Below, in pieces: positions 1 to 8,839 of a stretch of 27,068 bases of DNA. The stretch is from contig CACHEM010000012.1 of the NCBI GenBank assembly GCA_902578845.1, positions 1-27,068 of the forward strand, given 5' to 3'. The position numbers were made by a program, and so were the translations under genes. The notes under the pieces were generated by a model. It ran no database searches. It was not told the origin of the DNA and saw nothing but the letters and a program-made list of their open reading frames with translations. Origin of the DNA: an uncultured Prochlorococcus sp. (lineage in GTDB: Bacteria; Cyanobacteriota; Cyanobacteriia; PCC-6307; Cyanobiaceae). Position 1 is the first letter of the stretch. Every line of letters starts with the position of its first letter.

Positions 1-1244
1 ATAATGAATTAAATGCCGATTTGGTCTTGTACAATACATGCACTATTAGAGATAATGCAGAGCAAAAAGTTTATAGTTTTCTAGGAAGACAAGCAAAAAG
101 AAAGCATAAAACACCTAGCTTAAAACTTGTTGTTGCAGGTTGTCTTGCTCAGCAAGAGGGAGAATCCTTATTAAGAAGGGTCCCAGAACTTGATTTAGTT
201 ATGGGGCCTCAACACGTAAATAATCTTGAAAATCTTCTGGAGAAAGTTGATTTAGGAAATCAAGTTGCTGCCACAGAAGAAACCTTCATTTCTGAAGACA
301 TAACAAGTGCCAGAAGAGAAAGCTCTATTTGTGGCTGGGTTAATATCATCTATGGATGTAATGAAAGATGTTCATATTGTGTAGTACCCTCTGTCAGAGG
401 TAAAGAGCAATCAAGACATCCAAATGCGATAAAAAGTGAGATCCAAAAATTAGCTGATGATAATTTTAAAGAAATTACTCTTTTGGGTCAGAACATTGAT
501 GCTTATGGTAGAGATCTCCCAGGGACTACTAAAGGGGGTAGAAAAGAAAATACTCTAACTGATCTTTTGTATTATATTCATGATGTTAAAGGAATTCGTA
601 GAATAAGATTTGCTACTAGTCATCCAAGATATTTTTCAAAAAGGTTGATTCAAGCTTGTTATGAACTTGATAAAGTTTGTGAACATTTCCATATCCCCTT
701 CCAAAGTGGAAATGATGAAATTTTAAAGCAAATGTCCAGAGGATATTCTATTAAAAAGTATAAAAATATTATCGAGAATATAAGGTCATTAATGCCCGAT
801 GCATCAATCACAGCTGACGCGATAGTAGCTTTCCCAGGAGAAACTGAACAACAATATCAAGATACATTAAAGCTAATATCAGAAATTGGCTTTGATCAGG
901 TTAATACAGCAGCATACTCTCCAAGACCAAATACACCTGCAGCAGTTTGGACCAATCAAATTACGGAAGAGGTAAAAAAAGCTAGATTAAAAGAAATTAA
1001 TGATTTGGTCGAGAAAACTGCTAGGAGTAGAAATCAAAGATATATCAATAATATCGAAAGCGTTCTAATTGAGGGTTTAAATCCAAAAAATTCCTCTCAA
1101 ATTATGGGTAGGACTAGAACAAATAGATTAACTTTCGTAGAGATTCCCAATAACATTAACTTTAATTTTTCGTTGGGAGATGAGATAAATGTCAGAATAA
1201 ATGAAGCAAGATCTTTTTCTTTAACAGGAGAACTTTTTTTATAA
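1..1244 (+). CDS. miaB: tRNA-2-methylthio-N6-dimethylallyladenosine synthase MiaB (3' part)
   Basis: MiaB is a radical-SAM methylthiotransferase that converts i6A37 to ms2i6A37 in tRNAs reading UNN codons. The frame is open from base 3 to the left edge, so the gene begins outside the window and about 413 codons remain of a family length near 450-460. Visible in order: the end of the N-terminal MTTase domain with cluster cysteines in [10 protein letters not shown] and VVAGCLAQ, the radical-SAM core with the three-cysteine motif GCNERCSYC and the following VVPSVRGKE, and a C-terminal TRAM-like segment starting near IESVLIEG. The TTG at 21 is an internal leucine codon, not a start, because residues NELNAD precede it in frame. 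ddl follows after 11 bases on the same strand, suggesting co-transcription. The family call is firm; the only defect is the window edge. Confidence 0.95.
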   Translation, partial: NELNADLVLYNTCTIRDNAEQKVYSFLGRQAKRKHKTPSLKLVVAGCLAQQEGESLLRRVPELDLVMGPQHVNNLENLLEKVDLGNQVAATEETFISEDITSARRESSICGWVNIIYGCNERCSYCVVPSVRGKEQSRHPNAIKSEIQKLADDNFKEITLLGQNIDAYGRDLPGTTKGGRKENTLTDLLYYIHDVKGIRRIRFATSHPRYFSKRLIQACYELDKVCEHFHIPFQSGNDEILKQMSRGYSIKKYKNIIENIRSLMPDASITADAIVAFPGETEQQYQDTLKLISEIGFDQVNTAAYSPRPNTPAAVWTNQITEEVKKARLKEINDLVEKTARSRNQRYINNIESVLIEGLNPKNSSQIMGRTRTNRLTFVEIPNNINFNFSLGDEINVRINEARSFSLTGELFL

Positions 1245-1255
1245 ATTTTTTTTAA

Positions 1256-2323
1256 ATGATCGGGGGAAAGAAAAAATGTATTGGGTTAATATTTGGCGGG
1301 CATTCCAATGAACATGAAGTATCGATATCCTCTGCAAAAACAGTTTTTCAAGCATTTAATGCACAAATAAATAAAGAACGCTTTACAGTAAAACCCTTTT
1401 ACATAAACAAATATGGAGATTGGCTTGATAGTGATATTTCAGAAAAAATTCTAATTGGTGAAATTGAAAACAATAAAACAAAAAAACTAGAAATTTTTAA
1501 TCAAGAAAAAATAAACTTTCTTGACGGAATTGAATTTCAAAATATTGATGTTTGGTTTCCTCTTTTGCATGGATTTAATGGTGAAGACGGATCAATTCAT
1601 GGCTTAATTAGATTTACAAAGAAACCTTTAGTCGGGTGCGGAATTATTGGCTCTGCACTTGGAATGGATAAAATATTGATGAAAACAATCTTCTCAAATC
1701 TCAATTTTCCACAGGTTAATTATCTAGTCTTTCAAAATGAAGATCTCAACGATAAGCAAGTAAAAAATAAAATAATTAATGAAATTTTAAAAAAATTAAA
1801 ATTTCCTGTTTTTGTTAAACCATCGAACTCTGGATCATCTCTTGGCATCTCCAAAGTAAAAAATGAATCGGAAATATTACTAGCATTAGAAAAGGCTCGG
1901 GAAATAGATCCAAGAATCTTAATAGAGGAAGGTTTAGAGGTAAGGGAGATTGAATGCGGAATAATTGGGAATTCAAAACTCTTAACCTCTGAAATAGGCG
2001 AGGTAAATTACGAAAGTGATTGGTATGATTACGATTCAAAATATCACTCAAATAATAAAATAATTATCCCAGCCGAAATAAATTCTAAAATCACAAAAGA
2101 AATTAAAGAAATTGCTATTAAAAGTTGTAGAGCACTAAATATTTTCGGTTTTGCAAGAGTAGATTTCTTTTTAGAAAAATCTTCAAATAAAATTTTGCTT
2201 AATGAAATAAATACAATTCCTGGTTTTACAAAAAATAGTATGTTTCCAATGCTTTGGGAAGCTTCAGGTTTAAATATTGAACAACTTGTGGCTAAACTGG
2301 TAGATATATCTTTAGATTTGTAA
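1256..2323 (+). CDS. ddl: D-alanine--D-alanine ligase
   Basis: Ddl joins two D-alanines with ATP to give the dipeptide end of the peptidoglycan precursor, in the cytoplasm. The 355-residue protein has the family layout: N-terminal motif GGHSNEHEVSISS (residues 14-26), the segment HGFNGEDGSIHG, the ATP-grasp lysine strand FVKPSNSGSSLGI, and the C-terminal metal and substrate motif EINTIPGFTKNSMFP. Length is normal for the family. The ATG at 1256 lies 11 bases after the miaB stop and directly precedes the conserved first strand, so it is the natural start. It stands upstream of a small membrane protein, ftsQ and ftsZ, a reduced division and cell-wall cluster; the murC, murB and ftsA genes often found in such clusters are not here. 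No truncation or odd residue is seen. Confidence 0.96.
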   Translation: MIGGKKKCIGLIFGGHSNEHEVSISSAKTVFQAFNAQINKERFTVKPFYINKYGDWLDSDISEKILIGEIENNKTKKLEIFNQEKINFLDGIEFQNIDVWFPLLHGFNGEDGSIHGLIRFTKKPLVGCGIIGSALGMDKILMKTIFSNLNFPQVNYLVFQNEDLNDKQVKNKIINEILKKLKFPVFVKPSNSGSSLGISKVKNESEILLALEKAREIDPRILIEEGLEVREIECGIIGNSKLLTSEIGEVNYESDWYDYDSKYHSNNKIIIPAEINSKITKEIKEIAIKSCRALNIFGFARVDFFLEKSSNKILLNEINTIPGFTKNSMFPMLWEASGLNIEQLVAKLVDISLDL

Positions 2324-2333
2324 TTTAAATCAA

Positions 2334-2744
2334 ATGTTGCATGGACTACTTTGGTTACCATTACTTTTAATCTTCATTTTATTAACTGCACTTGGATGGT
2401 TAGAAAGAAGAAGGCAAAATCTTTTTAGAAGTTGGGCGAGTGATTCTGAACTGTGTAAGTTAGATAGTTCAGGTGCAGCGTCTTTAAAAGATGGGGAGTT
2501 AAAGTGGAGCGCATTTGAAGCTGGTAAATTTGAAGAAAAAGATTGTTTTACGATCAAAAAACTGGAATTAGTTGAATTAATGGCACTTACTTCAGGTGAA
2601 GCTCCTCTAACAAGTGAATCTCAAGGTAAGTGCAGGTTGAGATTAGTAGGGGATGGTAAAGAGATGGATGTACCATTTTCAGATGCAGAGCAGGCGAGAG
2701 AATGGATGGACCAACTGATGGAAAAAGCTCGATGTGATTTGTGA
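2334..2744 (+). CDS. Conserved hypothetical protein, one N-terminal membrane helix
   Basis: I do not recognise a named domain. The 136-residue product starts with a strongly hydrophobic stretch (residues about 3-22, rich in Leu and Ile), followed by a basic patch WLERRRQN. This points to a single-pass anchor with most of the protein on the cytoplasmic side by the positive-inside rule. The rest is soluble, acidic and well balanced, ending in a helical segment with DAEQAREWMDQL. The gene begins 10 bases after ddl and its stop overlaps the GTG start of ftsQ by four bases, so it is almost certainly co-transcribed and translationally coupled to ftsQ. Position between ddl and ftsQ invites a role near the divisome or cell wall, but that is only inference. 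Codon usage looks like the neighbours, so this is a real gene. Confidence 0.85.
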   Translation: MLHGLLWLPLLLIFILLTALGWLERRRQNLFRSWASDSELCKLDSSGAASLKDGELKWSAFEAGKFEEKDCFTIKKLELVELMALTSGEAPLTSESQGKCRLRLVGDGKEMDVPFSDAEQAREWMDQLMEKARCDL

Positions 2745-3466
2745 AAAACCAAAAAGGGATCAAAAATAGAAGCTTTCTTTTCCTAATTTCAGTTTTATTT
2801 TTAACAAGCTTATTCAGCATAAAAACTCTTAAAAAAGTTGATACTCAGGACATTAGGATTTCTGGTAGTGAATTCTTTTCGAAGCATGATGTGATAAAAA
2901 ATTCATCTTTAAATTTTCCGATCCGATTAATTTTTGTTGAAACTAATTTGCTAGAAAAAGAGTTAAAACAAAATTTATCTCTCAAGAATGTTTCGGTAAA
3001 CAGAGAACTATTTCCTTTTGGTTTGAAAGTTCATATTAATTCAAGAATTCCAATAGCTTACGGTGAGAGAATATTAAACGACGAAAAAATATCAGGCTTT
3101 ATTGATAAAGATGGAATTTTTATAAATAAACAAAATATGGATGAAAAAATTTTGAACAAATTAACCATACAAGTTTTTGGGTGGAAAGAAAAATTTAAAA
3201 AAATATTATCTGAAATTTTTATTGCTATGGATAATTATGAATTAGAGATAGTTAAAATAACTTTTTCATCCGATGGGTTTCTAACTGTTGAAGAAAAAGA
3301 TTTAAAAAAAATATTCTTAGGATTTAAGCCAAATTTAATCAATAATCAATTTCAAAAAATCAATCATCTTAAAAATGAATTTAAGAAAAATAGCTTTTCA
3401 AAAAAAATAGATAATATTGATCTTACTAATCCAGATAAACCAAAAATAAAAGTGTTCAAACCCTAA
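2741..3466 (+). CDS. ftsQ: Cell division protein FtsQ (POTRA domain)
   Basis: FtsQ is a bitopic divisome protein whose extracytoplasmic POTRA and beta domains link early division proteins to the septal peptidoglycan machinery. The 241-residue product has a short basic N-terminus, one membrane helix (about residues 11-28), then a POTRA-like segment containing the DIRISGSEFFSKHDVIKN pattern and the typical NVSVNRELFPFGLKVHINS strand, where the protein resembles FtsQ/DivIB relatives. Sequence similarity in this family is weak, so the call leans on topology plus position directly before ftsZ. The start is GTG at 2741, whose last two bases form part of the upstream stop (GTGA overlap), indicating translational coupling. 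The protein is Lys/Asn/Ile rich, as expected in this AT-rich genome. Confidence 0.85.
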   Translation: MKNQKGIKNRSFLFLISVLFLTSLFSIKTLKKVDTQDIRISGSEFFSKHDVIKNSSLNFPIRLIFVETNLLEKELKQNLSLKNVSVNRELFPFGLKVHINSRIPIAYGERILNDEKISGFIDKDGIFINKQNMDEKILNKLTIQVFGWKEKFKKILSEIFIAMDNYELEIVKITFSSDGFLTVEEKDLKKIFLGFKPNLINNQFQKINHLKNEFKKNSFSKKIDNIDLTNPDKPKIKVFKP

Positions 3467-3616
3467 TATTTAAAAAAGGATTTTGAGTAATTTTTTTTAA
3501 TTATTGTAGTGTGGATAAGGGTTTTGCATTCAAACAAAATATTTAATAAATAAATATTTTTAGGATTTTCCTCAACAAATTCCTACAGATGAGCTCAGTA
3601 AGTTCATAATGCACCC

Positions 3617-3628
3617 AATACTAGTATT
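3617..3628. promoter_or_regulatory. 12-bp perfect palindrome before ftsZ
   Basis: AATACTAGTATT is its own reverse complement and ends 16 bases before the ftsZ ATG, inside the 178-base ftsQ-ftsZ gap. Its TAGTAT/TATTAG cores could equally be a promoter -10 hexamer. In such AT-rich DNA, perfect 12-mers of this kind occur by chance many times per window, so a regulatory role is only a possibility. Confidence 0.2.
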
Positions 3629-3644
3629 AGATTCCTATTAAGAG

Positions 3645-4760
3645 ATGAGCTTCGGTAACAATCCAAACTTTGATCAATCGAGAGAAATCCTTCCAAGCCA
3701 AAACGCCAAAATAGAAGTTATTGGTGTAGGTGGCGGTGGCAGTAATGCAGTCAATAGAATGATAAATAGTGATTTAGAAGGTGTTTCATTCAGAGTCCTC
3801 AATACCGATGCACAAGCCCTACTGCAATCTTCTGCAGAAAGTAGAGTTCAACTTGGACAAAACCTCACTAGAGGTTTAGGTGCCGGTGGGAATCCAAGTA
3901 TTGGGCAAAAAGCAGCCGAAGAATCCAAAGAAGAGCTTCAACAAGCTTTAGAGGGATCTGATTTAGTTTTTATAGCCGCTGGAATGGGTGGAGGAACTGG
4001 TACAGGTGCAGCTCCCGTTGTTGCAGAAGTTGCCAAACAAAGTGGAGCTCTAACAGTAGGTATAGTAACCAAACCATTTTCTTTTGAAGGGAAAAGAAGA
4101 ATGCGTCAAGCAGAGGAGGGAATAGCAAGACTAGCTGAAAACGTTGATACTCTTATAGTTATTCCAAATGACCGATTAAAAGACGTTATAGCTGGAGCAC
4201 CCCTACAAGAAGCATTTAGGAATGCTGATGATGTTCTAAGGATGGGCGTCAAAGGTATTAGTGACATAATTACATGCCCTGGATTAGTTAATGTTGATTT
4301 TGCAGACGTAAGATCAGTTATGACTGAAGCTGGTACTGCTCTTCTCGGCATAGGTATTGGTTCAGGAAGATCGAGAGCTATAGAGGCAGCACAGGCAGCA
4401 ATGAATAGTCCTTTATTAGAAGCAGCTAGAATTGATGGAGCTAAAGGCTGCGTTATAAATATTACTGGCGGCAAAGACATGACTTTAGAAGACATGACCT
4501 CTGCATCTGAAATTATTTATGATGTTGTTGATCAAGAAGCAAATATTATTGTTGGTGCGGTGGTCGATGAGGCAATGGAAGGGGAGATACAAGTTACTGT
4601 AATTGCTACAGGATTTGAAACAACCCAACCATTAAACCAGCAAAGAATTAAAAACAGATTATCTAATCAACCCTTATATAATTATTCTAATAATAAAGAA
4701 TCAGGAGCAAATATTCCTGATTTTTTGAGATTAAGGCAAAATAAAAAAGATATAGGTTAA
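3645..4760 (+). CDS. ftsZ: Cell division protein FtsZ
   Basis: FtsZ is the tubulin-like GTPase that polymerises into the Z-ring at mid-cell. The protein (371 residues, normal length) shows the N-terminal [12 protein letters not shown] nucleotide loop, the tubulin signature GGGTGTG at residues 115-121, the T7-loop region around [14 protein letters not shown], a short variable linker, and the C-terminal docking peptide NIPDFLRLR that binds partner proteins. The ATG at 3645 is preceded by an in-frame stop a short way upstream and gives the expected short N-terminal tail. A 178-base gap after ftsQ suggests its own promoter or a regulated leader; no clear Shine-Dalgarno is seen beyond AAGAG just before the start. 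The SRP RNA gene converges on its 3' end with only 14 bases between them. Confidence 0.98.
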   Translation: MSFGNNPNFDQSREILPSQNAKIEVIGVGGGGSNAVNRMINSDLEGVSFRVLNTDAQALLQSSAESRVQLGQNLTRGLGAGGNPSIGQKAAEESKEELQQALEGSDLVFIAAGMGGGTGTGAAPVVAEVAKQSGALTVGIVTKPFSFEGKRRMRQAEEGIARLAENVDTLIVIPNDRLKDVIAGAPLQEAFRNADDVLRMGVKGISDIITCPGLVNVDFADVRSVMTEAGTALLGIGIGSGRSRAIEAAQAAMNSPLLEAARIDGAKGCVINITGGKDMTLEDMTSASEIIYDVVDQEANIIVGAVVDEAMEGEIQVTVIATGFETTQPLNQQRIKNRLSNQPLYNYSNNKESGANIPDFLRLRQNKKDIG

Positions 4761-4774
4761 AAGGTAAAATAAAG

Positions 4775-4870
4775 TGACCCGGATATCTCGCCTGCCTCAA
4801 GCATCCCTTGTGGCTGCTACCTTCCGGTCCTGACCAGGTTTAGGCGTTAAAACCGCGAAAGGCCGAGTCA
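4775..4870 (-). ncRNA. ffs: Small (4.5S-type) signal recognition particle RNA
   Basis: The minus strand contains the highly conserved SRP domain IV hairpin: CTGGTCAGGACCGGAAGGTA followed by GCAGCC, with the GGAA tetraloop and the asymmetric loop that bind Ffh. The ends pair with each other (5' TGACTCGG with 3' CCGGGTCA, positions 4863-4870 with 4775-4782, one G-U pair), defining a hairpin RNA of about 96 nt without an Alu domain, as in most Gram-negative bacteria. With Ffh it targets membrane proteins co-translationally. The ends are set from the terminal pairing, so the true termini may differ by a few bases. It lies tail to tail with ftsZ and divergent from panB. Confidence 0.95.
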
Positions 4871-4875
4871 AAAAT

Positions 4876-4881
4876 ATATTA
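4876..4881 (-). promoter_or_regulatory. Likely -10 element of the SRP RNA gene
   Basis: Read on the minus strand the bases are TAATAT, one mismatch from TATAAT, ending five bases before the first paired base of the SRP RNA, which is a sensible distance to a start site. No convincing -35 hexamer is visible upstream. The region is shared with the 5' side of panB on the other strand. Confidence 0.5.
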
Positions 4882-4916
4882 GCAATTCTTGATTAAAAAA
4901 GATACATAAATTTATT

Positions 4917-5690
4917 ATGTTACCTTCAGACCTAGTTAATTATAAAAAAAAATCTCGCAAAATCATTGCACTAACTGCATGGGACTCCATATCAGGATCT
5001 ATTGCAGAACAAGCAAATGTTGATCTTGTACTAGTAGGAGATTCCTTAGCAATGGTCTGCTTAGGATACAAATCAACATTGCCACTAACTTTAGAAAACA
5101 TTATTTATCATACTAATGCTGTTTCAAGAGGATTTAAGAAAAAAATTGAGGAACAACCTTTAGTCGTCTCAGATATGCCTTTTCTGACTTACCAATGTGG
5201 TGAGGATAAAGCTGTTGAGTATGCAGGGAAAATCATTCAGAGCACTTATGCAAAAGCTGTAAAGGTAGAAGGAGCTGAACCAGAAATACAAAAAGTTATT
5301 TCTAGATTAATAAGAATGGGAATACCTGTTATGGGTCATATAGGTCTTACACCACAAAGCTATCTCAATATTGGATTAAAAAAACAAGGCGAAAGCTTAG
5401 CAAGCCAAGAAAAAATTAAAAAAGAGGCTTCAATTCTTGAAGAATTAGGATGTTTTTCAATAGTTCTTGAACATATTCCTGATTTGCTTGCTAAAGAAAT
5501 ACAAAATTCTTTAACAATTCCCACAATAGGTATCGGCGCAGGTAATTATTGTGATGGGCAAGTAAGAGTTACTGCAGATTTGTTAGGACTCAATGATGAT
5601 CAACCCCCATTTTGCCAACCAATTATCCAAGGAAAGAAATTATTTAAGGATAAATTAAAAGAATGGGTAGATTCTGAAAGATTTAATTAA
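4917..5690 (+). CDS. panB: 3-methyl-2-oxobutanoate hydroxymethyltransferase
   Basis: PanB transfers a hydroxymethyl group from methylene-tetrahydrofolate to 2-oxoisovalerate to give ketopantoate, the first committed step to pantothenate and coenzyme A. The 257-residue protein is a TIM barrel of normal family length. It contains ALTAWDSISGSIAEQ near residues 18-32, the metal-binding strand LVLVGDSLAMV (Asp42), the KVEGAE segment, VMGHIGLTPQS, and the late motif TIGIGAGNYCDGQVRV. ATG at 4917 is right before the conserved first helix. Its last 8 bases overlap the 3' end of hemW on the opposite strand. Its substrate is made in the pathway that uses IlvC, encoded about 4 kb away. Confidence 0.96.
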   Translation: MLPSDLVNYKKKSRKIIALTAWDSISGSIAEQANVDLVLVGDSLAMVCLGYKSTLPLTLENIIYHTNAVSRGFKKKIEEQPLVVSDMPFLTYQCGEDKAVEYAGKIIQSTYAKAVKVEGAEPEIQKVISRLIRMGIPVMGHIGLTPQSYLNIGLKKQGESLASQEKIKKEASILEELGCFSIVLEHIPDLLAKEIQNSLTIPTIGIGAGNYCDGQVRVTADLLGLNDDQPPFCQPIIQGKKLFKDKLKEWVDSERFN

Positions 5691-6906
5691 TCTCGTCCCA
5701 CCACTTAAACATAGAAACAAGAACTTGATTGCTAAGTTCCATGCCATTAGGCTCACTTAAAAAGAATCTATTCCCCTTTCTTACTAATAGTCCATTTTCA
5801 AGAAATCTTTCCCATTCTTCAACCAATTTACTGAAGTTGCTTTCAAATCTTTTGTTTTCCCAGTTTTGCTCTTTAAAAACTTCTTTGATATCTACACCCT
5901 CTTTGAGTCTTAATCCCAACATTATTTTCTCATCAAGTTCTTTATAAACAAACTCCTTATTAGTTAGGGATGAATCTAAATTAAGTTTGTTTTGTCTAAT
6001 TACCCATTCTTTATATTCTTTACTAACTCTTGGTCGAGTAAACTTTTCCCCCCAAGGTGAACTAGTGGAACCTTGACCAAAACTCCACCAGCCTAAACCA
6101 CTCCAATAAACTCTATTATGTCTCGACTGATGTCGCGGTAGGCAATAGTTTGAGATTTCATATCTTGAATACCCTGAGTTTTTTAAAATTAAATGGGTTG
6201 ATTCACTATTTCTAAAAGCTTCTTCATCACTTGGTAGTTTTAATTTGCCTAAATTAATTAATTTTTTAAAAACAGTGCCATGTTCAATATTTAAATCGTA
6301 AATAGATAGATGAGGGGGCAAAAATGAAATTGCTTTTTTTAAGTCATCTTGCCATTCTTTAAATCCACTTAGTGGCAAGTTTTGAATTAAGTCTAAACTC
6401 CAGCTTTTTATTAACCCAGAATCATATTCTCTCTTCAACCATAAACAAGATTTCTCTGCATCTTCTCTCAAATGACGCCTTCCCGACTTTTGAAGTATCT
6501 GATTATTAAAACTTTGTACTCCAAGACTAAATCTATTTATCCCAGCATTTATGAATCCAAAAAGATCATCTTGAGTAAAACTTGCTGGATCAACCTCCAT
6601 AGTAATTTCAGCACCATAGTCAATTCCATAATTTTCTTTAAAAAGATCAACTAATTCTTTGATTTGGGTAGGATCTAAAATTGAAGGTGTACCACCTCCT
6701 ATATAAATTGTCGATAGAGGTGATTTATGCTTAATTGACAATATTTCTTTATATAAAAATTGCAAATACTCTTGAACAGTTTTGCTTCCATAACCTTTTA
6801 AAGTTTCAACTTTGTTTCCTAATGGAATTACTGCAAAATCACAATAAAAACATCTTCTGTGGCAAAAAGGAATGTGCACATAAGCACTTCTTGGAAACTT
6901 ATTCAT
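5683..6906 (-). CDS. hemW: HemW-like radical SAM protein (coproporphyrinogen III oxidase-like)
   Basis: This is a radical-SAM protein of the HemN/HemW family. The cluster cysteines are C15, C19 and C22 in HIPFCHRRCFYCDF, the SAM-contacting glycine motif is TIYIGGGTPSIL, and the ITMEVDP and FSLGVQSFNNQIL motifs follow. The C-terminal part (about 300-407) carries the HemW-type extension with EKIMLGLRLKEGVD. Most such proteins in organisms with other coproporphyrinogen oxidases are HemW, a heme-binding chaperone, rather than true HemN, and the N-terminal sequence lacks the extra residues of HemN, so I prefer HemW; the oxidase function is not shown. Length (407) fits. It stands alone on the minus strand, diverging from the PIN-TRAM gene over 96 bases and overlapping panB at the 3' end. 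Confidence 0.9.
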   Translation of the reverse strand: MNKFPRSAYVHIPFCHRRCFYCDFAVIPLGNKVETLKGYGSKTVQEYLQFLYKEILSIKHKSPLSTIYIGGGTPSILDPTQIKELVDLFKENYGIDYGAEITMEVDPASFTQDDLFGFINAGINRFSLGVQSFNNQILQKSGRRHLREDAEKSCLWLKREYDSGLIKSWSLDLIQNLPLSGFKEWQDDLKKAISFLPPHLSIYDLNIEHGTVFKKLINLGKLKLPSDEEAFRNSESTHLILKNSGYSRYEISNYCLPRHQSRHNRVYWSGLGWWSFGQGSTSSPWGEKFTRPRVSKEYKEWVIRQNKLNLDSSLTNKEFVYKELDEKIMLGLRLKEGVDIKEVFKEQNWENKRFESNFSKLVEEWERFLENGLLVRKGNRFFLSEPNGMELSNQVLVSMFKWWDEIN

Positions 6907-7002
6907 AATCTAAATTCATTTTTAAGCTCCAAAAAAGTATTAAGGATCGAAAAAAATAAAATCCTTATTTACCTAATTAATAAATCCTAGTAGATTATAG
7001 AT

Positions 7003-8112
7003 ATGACAGATATCTTAGTATTAATTTTATTTGTATTGTCTGGGGCTGCTTCAGGGTGGCTTGGTGTTGATTTATTGCCTGTAGACATACTCAAACAGGT
7101 ATCTAATGTAGAAGGTTTTAGAATTGTTTTAGCAATAATTGGTTTTTTTGTAGGATTAGCAGCTGGTTTTGTATTCCTTCAACTTAGAAAGACTTTTCTT
7201 GATCAAATAAGAACAATGCCTACGGACTTACTAATAAGTAGGTCTGTGGGATTAATTTTAGGATTACTTGTTGCGAATCTCCTTCTAGCGCCAATACTAT
7301 TAATTCCCTTCCCTAGAGAGGTTTTTTTCGCAAAACCATTAGCAGCAATATTAAGCAACATTTTCTTTGGTGTGCTTGGTTATAAGTTGGCAGATACCCA
7401 TGGAAGGACATTATTGAGATTATTCAATCCAAATAACACTGATGCATATCTAGTCAATGAAGGAATTCTCCCTGCTGCAAGTCCAAAAATTCTAGATACT
7501 AGCGTAATTATTGATGGAAGAATCAATGGTCTATTAAGTTGCGGCTTATTGGAAGGGCAATTAATTGTTGCTCAAAGTGTAATTGATGAATTACAAACTT
7601 TAGCTGACTCAAGCAGTAATGAAAAAAGGTCGAAAGGCAGAAGAGGTCTCAAGTTATTAAAAGAATTAAGAGATTTATATGGGAGAAGACTTGTAATAAA
7701 CCCAACAAAGTATGAAGGTAATGGGGTAGATGAAAAACTCCTTAAAATTACTGAGGATATGACAGGAACTTTAATTACGGCTGATTATAATCTTTCTCAA
7801 ATCGCTGAAGTTAAAGAATTAAAAGTTATGAATTTGAGTGATTTGGTTATTGCTTTAAGGCCAGAAGTACAACCAGGAGAATCACTTAATATAAAAATCG
7901 TGAGAGAAGGCAAAGAAAAAATGCAAGGTATTGGATATTTAGATGATGGCACAATGGTTGTTATTGATGAGGCAAAGAATTTTGTTGGAAGCAGATTAGA
8001 TATTGTCATCACAGGAGCATTACAAACTCCGACTGGAAGAATGGTCTTTGGAAAACTAATAAATAATCCTGAGTCAAACAAATCTTTTAAATCACCAGCG
8101 ACACAGGGCTAA
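7003..8112 (+). CDS. Membrane-bound PIN-TRAM domain protein (YacL type)
   Basis: The 369-residue product begins with about four hydrophobic helices (residues 1-135), then a PIN-like nuclease domain starting at ILDTSVIIDGRI (residues 163-174, with acidic Asp165 and Asp171) and ending near TGTLITADYNLSQIAEVK, where another Asp supports a metal site. A TRAM domain follows (about residues 285-355: LNIKIVREGKEKMQGIGYL to GRMVFGKL). PIN domains usually cleave RNA and TRAM domains bind RNA, so a membrane-tethered RNA endonuclease is likely; Bacillus YacL is the best-known relative and its role is poorly defined. The gene is 31 bases before clpR and probably heads the run. Family call is firm, function is inferred. 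Confidence 0.9.
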   Translation: MTDILVLILFVLSGAASGWLGVDLLPVDILKQVSNVEGFRIVLAIIGFFVGLAAGFVFLQLRKTFLDQIRTMPTDLLISRSVGLILGLLVANLLLAPILLIPFPREVFFAKPLAAILSNIFFGVLGYKLADTHGRTLLRLFNPNNTDAYLVNEGILPAASPKILDTSVIIDGRINGLLSCGLLEGQLIVAQSVIDELQTLADSSSNEKRSKGRRGLKLLKELRDLYGRRLVINPTKYEGNGVDEKLLKITEDMTGTLITADYNLSQIAEVKELKVMNLSDLVIALRPEVQPGESLNIKIVREGKEKMQGIGYLDDGTMVVIDEAKNFVGSRLDIVITGALQTPTGRMVFGKLINNPESNKSFKSPATQG

Positions 8113-8152
8113 ATCTAGCTAGAATCAGTTCAATCTTAATTTTGTGATACAA

Positions 8153-8815
8153 ATGACTGTATCTGCTCCTTATTACGGCGAAAACACCGTTATGAGGACC
8201 CCGCCCCCAGATCTCCCCTCTCTTTTACTGAAAGAGAGAATCGTTTATCTTGGTTTACCATTATTTTCAGATGATGATGCAAAAAGACAACTAGGAATGG
8301 ATGTTACTGAGCTAATCATTGCTCAACTTCTTTATCTAGAGTTTGAGGATCCAGAAAAACCAATCTATTTCTATATCAATTCAACTGGGACAAGTTGGTA
8401 TACTGGTGACGCAGTTGGTTTTGAAACAGAAGCTTTCGCAATCTGCGATACAATAAGCTATATCAAGCCTCCAGTACACACAATATGTATCGGACAAGCA
8501 ATGGGGACTGCTGCAGTTATTCTTTCATCTGGCACTAAGGGGCAAAGAGCAGCTCTTCCACATGCTTCTATTGTTTTGCATCAACCTATAAGCGGAGCAA
8601 GAGGCCAAGCAACCGATATCCAAATAAGAGCTGAGGAAGTTTTGAAAAATAAAAAATCAATGCTGGAAATTTTATCTCGTAATACTGGAAAGTCTATTGA
8701 AGAGCTCTCAAAAGACTCTGACAGGATGAGTTATCTCAACCCCCAAGAAGCACTAGATTACGGAGTTATCGATAGAATACTTACAAGTCAAAAAGATCTA
8801 CCAAGTAAAATTTAA
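8153..8815 (+). CDS. clpR: ClpR, catalytically inactive ClpP paralogue
   Basis: This is a ClpP-fold protein that has lost the serine-protease triad. Aligning by eye with the neighbouring ClpP3, the serine position in GQAMGTAAVI is Gly118, the histidine His143 (IVLHQP) is kept, and the aspartate position in DSDRMSYL is Met192 (numbered from ATG 8153). In cyanobacteria ClpR assembles with ClpP3 in a mixed tetradecamer that works with ClpC, needed for viability in Synechococcus; that role is from family knowledge. A GTG nine bases earlier (8144) could also be used, but ATG at 8153 gives the usual MTVSAPYYG start. clpP3 follows after 24 bases, so the two subunits are co-transcribed. Confidence 0.93.
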   Translation: MTVSAPYYGENTVMRTPPPDLPSLLLKERIVYLGLPLFSDDDAKRQLGMDVTELIIAQLLYLEFEDPEKPIYFYINSTGTSWYTGDAVGFETEAFAICDTISYIKPPVHTICIGQAMGTAAVILSSGTKGQRAALPHASIVLHQPISGARGQATDIQIRAEEVLKNKKSMLEILSRNTGKSIEELSKDSDRMSYLNPQEALDYGVIDRILTSQKDLPSKI

Positions 8816-8839
8816 CACTCACAAAACTACTTTAAAATC

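Noticed and set aside
4106..4495. 129-codon minus-strand open frame inside ftsZ
   Set aside because: It lies fully antisense to a highly conserved gene, has no recognisable domain, and results from codon pattern of ftsZ.
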